The notes beneath the pieces were generated by a model. The model was given only the letters and a program-made list of their open reading frames with translations, searched no databases and had not been told where the DNA came from. Made by a program: the position numbers and the translations under genes. A stretch of 18,192 bases of DNA from an uncultured Oscillospiraceae bacterium (GTDB taxonomy: Bacteria; Bacillota; Clostridia; Oscillospirales; Oscillospiraceae). This document shows, one piece after another, positions 11,624 through 18,192 of this stretch (position 1 is its first letter; the number at the start of each line of letters is the position of its first letter). The DNA is taken from positions 1 to 18,192 of the forward strand of contig CALWYA010000010.1 of NCBI GenBank assembly GCA_944385645.1, given 5' to 3'.

Positions 11624-12931
11624 CTAGTCCACGAATTTGATCTTGGGATAGATCCGGTCCATCCGCTCGTCGGGGAACCGCCCGTCCAGGAACTGCCCCA
11701 GGGCGTCCCGGGCGGGGGCGGGGTCGGACTGGCGCTGGGCGAAGCGGCCCAGCGCCAGGGCGGACAGGACCATGTTGGCCGCCATGAAGACCACCAGCAG
11801 CCAGGTGAGTATCTTGCCCGGCCTCATGGGCAGCTTTTCGATCCACCGGGACAGGAAGGGATAGCAGTACTTGATCCACAGCACGGTGGCGATGCCCCAG
11901 AAGAAGCAGTAGAGCAGGTTGACCCGGCCCCCCAGGTTGAAGGGGATGTGGCTGTAGTCCCAGAACACCGAGCCGAAGGCAATCTCGCTGGCCACTGAGC
12001 ACATGTACTCATAGGCGCCCCCGGCCAGTGTGCCCATCAGAAAGAGATAGCCGTCCCGCCGGCACCGGTAGCGGTAGAGCAGGACGGTGAGCAGCACCGC
12101 CCCGAAGCCCCACACGATGGAGAAGGGGCCCCACACCAGGCTGCTGCGGCTCATCCACTCCCCCATGGTCAGCCGGCAGAAGATCGTCTCGATCAGGTCG
12201 CCCAGCAGGCAGGCGATGAAAAACAGCCAGAACAGCTTGTAGAATCCACAGCCCTGGGCAAAGACGGCGGCCTTTTCCCGTTTGGCCCGGGGCTTGCCCT
12301 CCAGAGTGGGGTAGGCCCGGAGCACCCGGCGCTGGACATACCGGGTGAGGGCGTTGTCCAGCCGCCGGGTGAGGGTCCGCAGGAAGCGGGACAGCTCCGA
12401 GGGCTCGGCCAGCCGGCCCTTCCACTGGAGCAGGGCGGCGAAGGAGGTCAGCAGGTCCAGACCCAGCACGAGATAGATTGCCAGCAGGATGAGCTTCCCC
12501 GCCCCCTGGGGGATGAGGCCCACCAGGAACAGGGCCAGCCGGTTGCCTGCGAACAGGCAGAGCACGGCGCACAGGCCCCAGATCAGGGCGTAGTGGGGGC
12601 AGATGTAGCCGTTGAAGTGGTACTTTCGGTCCGAGTAGTCCCACCACTTCTCCCCAGTGAGCTTCTCCAGCACCACGCCGGTGAGCAGCTCCAGGCCGGT
12701 GCCCAGGAGAACGCCCCCCAGGAACAGGAAGAAGGGGGTGTCGGTCAGCTCGGAGAGAAAGACAGAGAACAGCACCCCGCCCAGGCCGTACACCGGGGAG
12801 AAGGGGGTGCTGAGAAAGCCGCGGTTGAGCAGCCGGCCCTTGCGCAGGGCGGCCAGGGCAGTCTCGCCCACCCAGCCCAGGAAGGCGTAGATCAGGAACA
12901 GCCACAGCAGCTGATAGACGGTGTAATCCAT
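11624..12931 (-). CDS. CmpB-like (PF06541) multi-pass membrane protein, duplicated
   Basis: The 435-residue protein is an integral membrane protein with about ten hydrophobic segments. It contains two copies of the motif set of the putative ABC-transporter-permease family CmpB/DUF1113. The first has FLGWVGETALAALRKGRLLN followed by RGFLSTPFSPVYGLGGVL and WWDYSDRKYHFNGYICP (residues 17-112). The second has LLGDLIETIFCRLTMGEWMS, then GPFSIVWGFGAVL and FWDYSHIPFNLGGRVNL (242-339). A charged cytoplasmic linker (about 170-225) joins them. No ABC ATPase gene is nearby, so transport is unproven and the substrate unknown. It starts 12 bases after the alanyl-tRNA editing gene and is coupled to tmk, so the three are probably one operon. 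No clear ribosome binding site deviation was seen (GAGG lies upstream of the ATG). Confidence 0.8.
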   Translation of the reverse strand: MDYTVYQLLWLFLIYAFLGWVGETALAALRKGRLLNRGFLSTPFSPVYGLGGVLFSVFLSELTDTPFFLFLGGVLLGTGLELLTGVVLEKLTGEKWWDYSDRKYHFNGYICPHYALIWGLCAVLCLFAGNRLALFLVGLIPQGAGKLILLAIYLVLGLDLLTSFAALLQWKGRLAEPSELSRFLRTLTRRLDNALTRYVQRRVLRAYPTLEGKPRAKREKAAVFAQGCGFYKLFWLFFIACLLGDLIETIFCRLTMGEWMSRSSLVWGPFSIVWGFGAVLLTVLLYRYRCRRDGYLFLMGTLAGGAYEYMCSVASEIAFGSVFWDYSHIPFNLGGRVNLLYCFFWGIATVLWIKYCYPFLSRWIEKLPMRPGKILTWLLVVFMAANMVLSALALGRFAQRQSDPAPARDALGQFLDGRFPDERMDRIYPKIKFVD

Positions 12932-12943
12932 GAAAAACCTCGC

Positions 12944-14089
12944 TTAGTGGGTGCGGAAGAACGCCTCGATCCGGGCCCGGTCGGCCTGGAGGATGCCCTG
13001 GATGAAGTCGGGCTTTCCGCCCCCCCGGCCGTCCAGGGCGGCGTTCATCTCCTTGGCCAGGGGGCGCAGGTCCCGGTCGGGGGCCCCCACGGCGTACTGC
13101 CAGCCGGCTCCCTCCCCGCCGGAGAGGCAGGCGCACCGGCCCCCGCAGGCGCGGAGCACCGCGTCGCACAGCCGGCGCAGGGCGTCGGGGGACAGCCCCT
13201 CCTCGAAGAGGACCACGTCCCCGGCCCCGGCGTACTGCCGGGCCAGGGCGGCGAAGCGGTCCTCCTCCAGCCGGGCGCACCGGGCCTTGTGGCCCTCGTT
13301 CTCGGCCAGCAGCCGCTCCACCGCCGCCCCCGTCTGAAAGAGCTTGGCGGACAGCAGCCGGGACACCTGCCGGTTCTGCTCCAGGGCCCCGCTGAGATAG
13401 GCCAGGGCCCGGCTCCCGCACACCAGCTCGATGCGGCAGCCGGAGCGGAACTTCTGCACGGTGAGCAGCTTGATGAGCCCCACCTGCCCGGCGGAGCGCA
13501 CGTGGGTGCCGCAGCAGGCGCAGCAGTCGGCCCCGGGGAAGGTGACGATGCGCACCGGCCCGTCGAGGGCCTTCTTGCTCCGGTAGGTCAGCTGTTCCAG
13601 CTCCTCCGGGGCGGGGACGGAGACGGACACAGGGCGGTCCTGCCACACATAGCGGTTGGCCTCCCCCTCCAGCCAGGCCAGCTGTTCCTCGTCCAGCTCC
13701 GCGCTCAGGTCGATGGTGACCAGCTCGGCCCCCAGGTGGAAGCCTACGTTGTCACAGCCCCACTTGGCGTGGGCCAGGCCGGAGACGATGTGCTCCCCGG
13801 AGTGCTGCTGCATCAGGTCGAAGCGCCGGTCCCAGTCGACGGCCCCGTGGACGGTCTGCCCCGGCTCCAGGGGAGCGTCGCACAGGTGGACCACCTGTCC
13901 GCCCCGGTCGTGGACCTCCAGCACCCGGGCGGGGCCCAGGGTCCCGGTGTCCCAGGGCTGCCCGCCCCCCTCGGGGAAGAAGGCGGTGCGGTCCAGGGTG
14001 ACCTCATAGCCCCCCTTCCCCGGCGCACAGGTGAGGACCCGGGCATCAAAGTCGGTGAGGAAGGAGTTTTCTTCATACAGCCGTTCCAT
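12944..14089 (-). CDS. Alanyl-tRNA editing protein (AlaX-type with DHHA1 domain)
   Basis: Homologous to the editing and C-terminal parts of alanyl-tRNA synthetase; such proteins hydrolyse Ser-tRNA(Ala) or Gly-tRNA(Ala) in trans. In this 381-residue protein the N-terminal beta-barrel contains DRTAFFPEGGGQPWDTG (33-49). The zinc-binding editing site is HSGEH (His96, His100) plus CCGTH (Cys192, His196). A coiled segment (about 235-280) leads to a DHHA1-like domain ending GGGKPDFIQG (356-365), the counterpart of GGG-x-PDMAQGG in AlaRS. No aminoacylation domain is present. The open frame extends to 14263, but I place the start at 14089: GGGGAGG lies 11 bases upstream, the family begins at MERLYEENSF, and the extra 58 residues are translated hairpin repeat. 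CmpB-like and tmk follow at 12 and 10 bases. Confidence 0.9.
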   Translation of the reverse strand: MERLYEENSFLTDFDARVLTCAPGKGGYEVTLDRTAFFPEGGGQPWDTGTLGPARVLEVHDRGGQVVHLCDAPLEPGQTVHGAVDWDRRFDLMQQHSGEHIVSGLAHAKWGCDNVGFHLGAELVTIDLSAELDEEQLAWLEGEANRYVWQDRPVSVSVPAPEELEQLTYRSKKALDGPVRIVTFPGADCCACCGTHVRSAGQVGLIKLLTVQKFRSGCRIELVCGSRALAYLSGALEQNRQVSRLLSAKLFQTGAAVERLLAENEGHKARCARLEEDRFAALARQYAGAGDVVLFEEGLSPDALRRLCDAVLRACGGRCACLSGGEGAGWQYAVGAPDRDLRPLAKEMNAALDGRGGGKPDFIQGILQADRARIEAFFRTH

Positions 14090-14192
14090 TGTAATCAGTG
14101 CCTCCCCAGGGGCTTTGCCGCCGGAGGAAAGCAAAGCCGGTGGAATGTTCCGTTTCGGGCCCCGGTATCGGATCGACAGCCCTCCGCAGGAG

Positions 14193-14354
14193 TTTCGCGT
14201 CCGCAGACGCGAAATAAATTGGGATACGTTTTTGGGGCGGCTTTGCCGACCCCAAAAACACATCTCATACCGGGCGGGGCGACTTTTTCGTCAGAAATCG
14301 AGTCCCGCCCGGTATGCCAACTTTCTCAACTCAGCGGTTTTACCGCTGAGTTGA
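14193..14354. repeat. Cluster of four strong hairpins between gpsA and the AlaX gene
   Basis: TTTCGCGTC/GACGCGAAA (14193-14214); GTTTTTGGGG-CGGC/GCCG-A-CCCCAAAAAC (14228-14259, one bulge); CATACCGGGCGGG/CCCGCCCGGTATG (14266-14278 with 14304-14316); and TCAACTCAGCGGT/ACCGCTGAGTTGA (14326-14354, TTT loop). The last starts seven bases past the gpsA stop on the minus strand and may act in 3'-end formation, though no T tract follows. The rest of 14090-14360 shows no gene. Confidence 0.65.
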
Positions 14355-14360
14355 AGTGTG

Positions 14361-15362
14361 TCAAGACCAGCTCTCTTCCAGCTCGGACCGCTTGGAGCGG
14401 GTCATCAGGTCGGCCACCACCCCGTGAACGTCCCGGCCCTCGTAGAGGACCTCATAGGCCGCCTGGGCGATGGGCATGTCCACCCCGGTCTTCTGGGCCA
14501 GCACCCGGGCGCTGGCAGCGGCGTAGTAGCCCTCCACCACGGCGCCCACCTCGCGGATGGCCTCCTGGATGCCCTTGCCCTGGCCGATGAGGATGCCGCA
14601 CCGGCGGTTCCGGGAGTGCATGGAGGTGCAGGTGACGATCAGATCGCCCACCCCGGCCAGGCCGGTGAAGGTCTCCTTCCGGCCCCCCAGGGCCACCCCC
14701 AGCCGGGCCATCTCGGCCAGCCCCCGGGTCATGAGCAGGGCCTTGGTGTTATCCCCGCAGCCCATGCCGTCGCAGCAGCCGGCGCACAGGGCGATGATGT
14801 TCTTCAGGGCGGCGCACAGCTCGGTGCCCACCCTGTCGTCGCTGGTGTACACCCGGAAGCGGTGGTTCATGAACAGGTCCTGGACCTGCTCGGCCACCGC
14901 CCGGTCGGAGGCGGCGGCCACCACCCCCGTGGGGATGCGGCGGCCAACCTCCTCGGCGTGGGAGGGACCGGACAACACCACCACCGGGCACTTGTCCCCG
15001 ATCTCCTCCTCGATGACCTGGCTCAGGCGCAGGGAGGTGTCCTTCTCGATGCCCTTGGACACCGACACCAGGATGGTGCCTGGGTCCACCAGGTCCTTCA
15101 GCTTGGCGGCGGTGGCCCGCACGGCGAAGGAGGGGGTGGCCAGCACCACCAGCCCGCAGCCCTTCACACAGGCCATATCGTCGGTGAGGGCCAGGGTGTC
15201 CGGCAGGGGGACCCCCTTGAGCATGGGGTTCTCATGGTTGTCCCGGAGGGTCTTGGACTCCTCCCGGGTGTAGGACCAGAGGGTGACCTGGTGGCCATTC
15301 TCCAGCAGCACCAGGGACAGGGCGGTGCCCCAGGCGCCGCTGCCCAGTACGGTGATCTTCAT
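14361..15362 (-). CDS. gpsA: NAD(P)-dependent glycerol-3-phosphate dehydrogenase
   Basis: Reduces dihydroxyacetone phosphate to sn-glycerol 3-phosphate, the backbone for phospholipids and the substrate of PlsY encoded just upstream. The 333-residue protein has the N-terminal Rossmann motif GSGAWGTALS (7-16), SVSKGIE and VVLSGPSHAEEV (about 122-148), the catalytic-lysine region ALKNIIALCAG, and the C-terminal signature GGRKETFTGLAGVGDLIVTC followed by SRNRRCG. Length matches the family. AAGGAAGGG stands before the ATG. It lies 81 bases after plsY; the gap contains a perfect 15-bp hairpin (15407-15439). The order der-plsY-gpsA is common in Firmicutes and supports one operon. Cytoplasmic. Confidence 0.96.
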   Translation of the reverse strand: MKITVLGSGAWGTALSLVLLENGHQVTLWSYTREESKTLRDNHENPMLKGVPLPDTLALTDDMACVKGCGLVVLATPSFAVRATAAKLKDLVDPGTILVSVSKGIEKDTSLRLSQVIEEEIGDKCPVVVLSGPSHAEEVGRRIPTGVVAAASDRAVAEQVQDLFMNHRFRVYTSDDRVGTELCAALKNIIALCAGCCDGMGCGDNTKALLMTRGLAEMARLGVALGGRKETFTGLAGVGDLIVTCTSMHSRNRRCGILIGQGKGIQEAIREVGAVVEGYYAAASARVLAQKTGVDMPIAQAAYEVLYEGRDVHGVVADLMTRSKRSELEESWS

Positions 15363-15406
15363 GGTATTCCCTTCCTTTCGCGTTTTTTCAAAATGGTCCG
15401 GGTCTT

Positions 15407-15439
15407 GTGATTTCCGCCCCCTGCGGGGGCGGAAATCAC
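15407..15439. repeat. Perfect 15-bp inverted repeat between plsY and gpsA
   Basis: GTGATTTCCGCCCCC (15407-15421) and GGGGGCGGAAATCAC (15425-15439) with a TGC loop. It shares its core with 9877-9907 and sits within a presumed operon, so it may influence relative expression of plsY and gpsA. No T tract follows. Confidence 0.7.
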
Positions 15440-15443
15440 GGTT

Positions 15444-16139
15444 TTATTCTTTTTTGTGGTGCAGCGAGAACTTGTTTTCCGTCCCGTGGAGCAGCCGGGA
15501 GATGTTCCCCCGGTGCATGAACACCACCAGCCCCCCCAGGAGCAGGCCCAGCAGGGTGAGCACCGGGTCCCGGTAGACGAAGAAGGTGGCCACGGGGAAG
15601 CTGGCCCCCGCCCAGACGGAGCCCAGGGAGACGTATTTGGTGAGGACGGCCAGCACCAGGAAGCCCCCCCACACCACCAGGGCCACCCGCCAGTCGATCA
15701 TGATGGCGATGGTGCCCCCGGACAGGATGCCCTTGCCCCCCTTGAAGTGGAACATACAGGGGAACATGTGGCCCAGCAGACAGAACATACCCGCCCAGTA
15801 TTCGGAGAAGCTGTGCCAGAACTGGGTGGTGCTGGCGGCGGACAGGTAGATGGTATAGCCGGCGAAAAACAGATAGCGGGAAAAGAGGATGGCCACCACC
15901 GCCTTGAGCACGTCGCACAGGATGACCACGAAGGTCAGGGGACCGCCGAAGGTGCGGTAGAAGTTGGTCAGCCCGGCGTTGCCGCTGCCGTGGCTGCGCA
16001 CGTCGTCCCGGAGGATGTACTTGGAGACGATGACCGCCCCGTTGAAGCAGCCGCAGAAGTAGGCCACGAGCGCCGTGACGGCAAAGATCACGGGCAGGGG
16101 CAGGTTCCAGCCCGCGATGGCGTAGGTGAGCTCCGACAT
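15444..16139 (-). CDS. plsY: Acyl-phosphate:glycerol-3-phosphate acyltransferase PlsY
   Basis: Integral membrane enzyme that moves an acyl group from acyl-phosphate to glycerol 3-phosphate, making lysophosphatidate. The 231-residue protein has several hydrophobic helices and the three family motifs: DVRSHGSGNAGLTNFYRTFG (46-65; GAT is GLT here), GHMFPCMFHFKGGKG (123-137) and MHRGNISRLLHGTENKF (about 208-224). It is somewhat longer than typical PlsY (about 200 residues) because of an N-terminal extension of roughly 20 residues and a basic C-terminus. Its ATG lies one base after the der stop codon, with GGAGGGG inside the end of der, so translation is coupled. gpsA, which supplies its acceptor, is next. 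Confidence 0.94.
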   Translation of the reverse strand: MSELTYAIAGWNLPLPVIFAVTALVAYFCGCFNGAVIVSKYILRDDVRSHGSGNAGLTNFYRTFGGPLTFVVILCDVLKAVVAILFSRYLFFAGYTIYLSAASTTQFWHSFSEYWAGMFCLLGHMFPCMFHFKGGKGILSGGTIAIMIDWRVALVVWGGFLVLAVLTKYVSLGSVWAGASFPVATFFVYRDPVLTLLGLLLGGLVVFMHRGNISRLLHGTENKFSLHHKKE

Positions 16140-16140
16140 A

Positions 16141-17466
16141 TTACCCCTCCTTGTCGCCCTTCTGCCGGATGGTCAGCCGCACGGGGGTGCCCTCCAGGCC
16201 GAAGGTGGAGCGCAGCTGGTTCTCCAGATAGCGCTGATAGGAGAAGTGGAACAGCCGCGCGTCATTGCAGAAGCACACGAAGTGGGGGGGCTTCACCCCC
16301 ACCTGGGTCATGTAGTAGATCTTCAGCCGCCGGCCCTTGTCGGTGGGGGGCTGGACCCGGGCGGTGGCGTCGGCCAGCAGGGAGTTGAGCATGCCGGTGG
16401 AGATGCGGGTGGCGGCCTGGTTGTTCACATAGTTGATGAGGTCGAACAGCCGGTCCACCCGCTGCCCCGTCAGGGCGGAGATGAACAGGATGGGGGCGTA
16501 GGTCATATAGGACAGATCCCGCATGACCTCCTGGCGCATCTTGTCCATGGTCCTGCCGTCCTTCTCGATGGCGTCCCACTTGTTGACCACGATGATGCAC
16601 GCCTTGCCCGCCTCGTGGGCCAGGCCGGCCACCTTGGTGTCCTGCTCGGTGACCCCCTCCTGGGCGTCGATCATGATAAGGCACACGTCGCACCGCTCGA
16701 TGGCCATGGTGGAGCGCAGGACGGAGAACTTCTCGATCCGGTCGTCCACCCTGGACTTCTTCCGCATGCCGGCGGTGTCGATAAAGCAGTACCGGCCCTT
16801 CTCGTTCTCGAAGTAGCTGTCGATGGCGTCCCGGGTGGTGCCCGCCACGTCGGAGACGATGACCCGCTCCTCCCCCAGGATGCGGTTGACCAGGGAGGAC
16901 TTGCCCACGTTGGGTTTGCCGATGACGGCCACCTTCACCACGTCGTCGTCGTCCTCCTCCCCGTCCTCCGGGGGGAAGTAGGCAAAGCAGGCGTCCAGCA
17001 GGTCTCCGGTGCCGTGGCCGTGGACGGCGGACACGGCGATGGGGTCGCCCAGGCCCAGGTTGTAGAACTCGTAGATGTCCGGGTTCTCCCGGCCCACCTG
17101 GTCGGCCTTGTTCACCGCCAGCACCACCGGCTTGCCCGAGCGCAGGAGCATGTTGGCCACCTCCTGGTCAGAGGCGGTCATCCCCGTCTTCACGTCGCAC
17201 ACGAAGACGATGACGGTGGCGTTCTGGATGGCGATCTCCGCCTGCTCCCGCATGAAGGACAGGATCTGGTCGTCGGTCCCCGGCTCGATGCCGCCGGTGT
17301 CCACCAGGTCGAACACCCGGCTGCGCCACTCGCAGGGGGCGTAGATCCGGTCCCGGGTCACCCCGGGGGTGTCCTCCACGATGGACAGCCGCTGCCCGCA
17401 CAGCTTATTGAACAGCATGGACTTGCCCACGTTGGGCCGGCCCACGATGGCCACTAATGGTTTCAT
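16141..17466 (-). CDS. der: Ribosome-assembly GTPase Der (EngA)
   Basis: Der is a double-GTPase needed for 50S ribosomal subunit assembly. Both G domains are complete in this 441-residue protein. The first has GRPNVGKS (9-16), DTPGVTRD, DTGG (56-59) and NKAD (119-122). The second has GKPNVGKS (183-190), AGTTRD, DTAG (230-233) and NKWD (295-298). An acidic linker (EDGEEDDDDV) joins the domains, and a C-terminal KH-like domain (about 350-441) ends the protein. Length is normal. The ribosome binding site GGAAGAGAG is acceptable. It overlaps tightly with plsY downstream. Upstream it is separated from the DUF512 gene by a 119-nt foldback element, where a promoter could lie but no clear one is seen. 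Confidence 0.97.
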   Translation of the reverse strand: MKPLVAIVGRPNVGKSMLFNKLCGQRLSIVEDTPGVTRDRIYAPCEWRSRVFDLVDTGGIEPGTDDQILSFMREQAEIAIQNATVIVFVCDVKTGMTASDQEVANMLLRSGKPVVLAVNKADQVGRENPDIYEFYNLGLGDPIAVSAVHGHGTGDLLDACFAYFPPEDGEEDDDDVVKVAVIGKPNVGKSSLVNRILGEERVIVSDVAGTTRDAIDSYFENEKGRYCFIDTAGMRKKSRVDDRIEKFSVLRSTMAIERCDVCLIMIDAQEGVTEQDTKVAGLAHEAGKACIIVVNKWDAIEKDGRTMDKMRQEVMRDLSYMTYAPILFISALTGQRVDRLFDLINYVNNQAATRISTGMLNSLLADATARVQPPTDKGRRLKIYYMTQVGVKPPHFVCFCNDARLFHFSYQRYLENQLRSTFGLEGTPVRLTIRQKGDKEG

Positions 17467-17488
17467 GTTATCACGCTCTCTTCCGGTC

Positions 17489-17607
17489 AGAGTGGAGAGT
17501 TGAGAGTGAAGAGTGGAGATATGGCGTCCGGCAAAGCCGGACCATTTGAAATCATTCGCCTACGGCGAATCCCATTTCTCCACTCTCTACTCTTTACTCT
17601 CCACTCT
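17489..17607. repeat. 119-nt foldback element with heptanucleotide arms
   Basis: The arms 17489-17519 and 17577-17607 are 31 bases each and match as inverted repeats at 27 positions in perfect register. Each arm is a run of degenerate 7-mers (GAGTGGA, GAGTTGA, GAGTGAA, GAGTGGA, GA). Between them lie two perfect small hairpins: GTCCGGC/GCCGGAC with AAA, and ATTCGCC/GGCGAAT with TAC. The whole would fold as a long stem with two branches. The DUF512 stop codon (17606-17608) overlaps its edge; der starts 23 bases beyond the other end. Confidence 0.8.
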
Positions 17608-18192
17608 ATGGATTGTATTGGTAATACTCGGTTTCCTCCCGCCGCTTGGCCACGTCGGGGGGCGGGGCGGCCATGCCCAGCATGGCGTCCACCAGGTCGA
17701 AGCCGCTCTCGGCGTCCACCACCCGCACGGGGACCCCCAGGGTCTCCTCCACCTGGGCCAGGGTCACGTCGTCCAGAAAGACCTGCTCCCCCGCCCGGAG
17801 CATGTTGGAGGGGATCAGCAGCCGCTCCCCCAGGTCCAGCCCCCGGAGCTGGTCCATCAGGTCGCCCCCGGTGACCAGGCCGGAGACGGTGATGGTCTCC
17901 CCGAAAAAGCGGTTGACGATGGGGCGGACCGATCCCCGGAGGGCGGGGCACTGGGCCCGGCACAGGTCCAGCACCTGGCCGATGAAGGGGGCGGCGGACA
18001 CCCCGGTGGCTGCGGTGAAGGGGGGCGGGGTCAGGGCGGACAGGTCCTCCCCCTCCAGGGCCAGCCGGGCCTGACTGAGGAGGAGCTGCAGCATGCCCAC
18101 CCCGTTCTCCAGCTGGTCCATGTCCTCATAGTAGTGCTTTTCCGGCAGGTCCCGGCCGGCCCGGAGGCAGAAAGCGTCGGAGCACCAGGCCA
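17606..18192 (-). CDS. DUF512 protein, C-terminal part (5' end outside the window)
   Basis: The frame is open to the right edge, so the gene is cut; 195 residues are visible. It reads AWCSDAFCLRAGRDLP, then YYEDMDQLENGVGMLQLL, GVSAAPF, then SVRPIVNRFFGETITVSGLV, TGGDLMDQL, LLIPSNMLR, EQVFLDDVTL, ending EETEYYQYNP. The S-D-x-F/Y..YEDxxQLENGVGM, N-x-FFG-x-x-I-x-V-x-GL-x-TG-x-D and FLDD series is the DUF512 signature. Whole proteins of this kind (about 430-450 residues) carry a PDZ-like N-terminus and a degenerate radical-SAM-like middle; those parts are not in view and function is unknown. In Clostridia it commonly precedes der, as here. The Met at 18121 is internal, not the start. Confidence 0.88.
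   Translation of the reverse strand, partial: AWCSDAFCLRAGRDLPEKHYYEDMDQLENGVGMLQLLLSQARLALEGEDLSALTPPPFTAATGVSAAPFIGQVLDLCRAQCPALRGSVRPIVNRFFGETITVSGLVTGGDLMDQLRGLDLGERLLIPSNMLRAGEQVFLDDVTLAQVEETLGVPVRVVDAESGFDLVDAMLGMAAPPPDVAKRREETEYYQYNP

Noticed and set aside
14090..14263. N-terminal extension of the AlaX-type gene to an upstream ATG
   Set aside because: The extra 58 residues translate hairpin repeats, and a ribosome binding site plus the family start support 14089.
12593..14590. 665-residue plus-strand open frame
   Set aside because: Antisense shadow of the CmpB-like and AlaX genes; composition is Gln/Gly/Ala/Pro-rich and no domain is visible.
16126..17457. 443-residue plus-strand open frame opposite der
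   Set aside because: Antisense shadow; the minus strand encodes a complete two-domain Der GTPase.

Overview
The window looks like chromosomal DNA of a GC-rich, spore-forming, strictly anaerobic Firmicute, most likely an Oscillospiraceae-type gut clostridium (Flavonifractor/Lawsonibacter relatives). This is inference: it rests on a SpoIIID-type sporulation regulator, a monomeric [FeFe] hydrogenase, Clostridia-type neighbour genes (der-plsY-gpsA, a DUF512 protein, CmpB-like membrane protein) and many GC-rich hairpin repeats between genes. No phage, plasmid, IS transposase, rRNA or tRNA gene was recognised.

Left part (1-7193): the 5' end of an RlmI-like SAM methyltransferase on the minus strand is divergent from a DivIVA-like coiled-coil protein, with a promoter for each. 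A minus-strand [FeFe] hydrogenase follows, with its own promoter and a strong terminator. Divergent from it is a PRK06851-like P-loop ATPase. After a 690-bp repeat-filled gap comes a two-gene plus-strand unit: a metallophosphoesterase and a DUF2156 acyltransferase-fold protein.

Middle part (7194-10710): spoIIID with a sigma-E-like promoter, thyA, folA (DHFR) and a two-CBS-domain protein, all on the plus strand. thyA makes dTMP and dihydrofolate, and FolA recycles the dihydrofolate. The gaps carry several families of structured repeats. The most striking is a tandem array of exact 68-bp period with four perfect hairpins (10469-10702), one of which carries a compensatory base-pair change.

Right part (10711-18192): everything is on the minus strand and reads leftwards: DUF512 protein (cut by the window edge), der, plsY, gpsA, a hairpin-rich gap, an AlaX-type alanyl-tRNA editing protein with a DHHA1 domain, a duplicated CmpB-like membrane protein, tmk and a small OB-like protein. 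der-plsY-gpsA joins ribosome assembly to the first steps of phospholipid synthesis. tmk extends the dTTP pathway begun by thyA and folA about 2.3 kb away.

The genes are mostly ordinary housekeeping genes. The unusual content is between them: heptanucleotide satellites at three loci, a 119-nt foldback element beside der, dispersed hairpin families whose stems change while pairing is kept, and the 68-bp array, which may be built from the 3' tail of the adjacent small gene.
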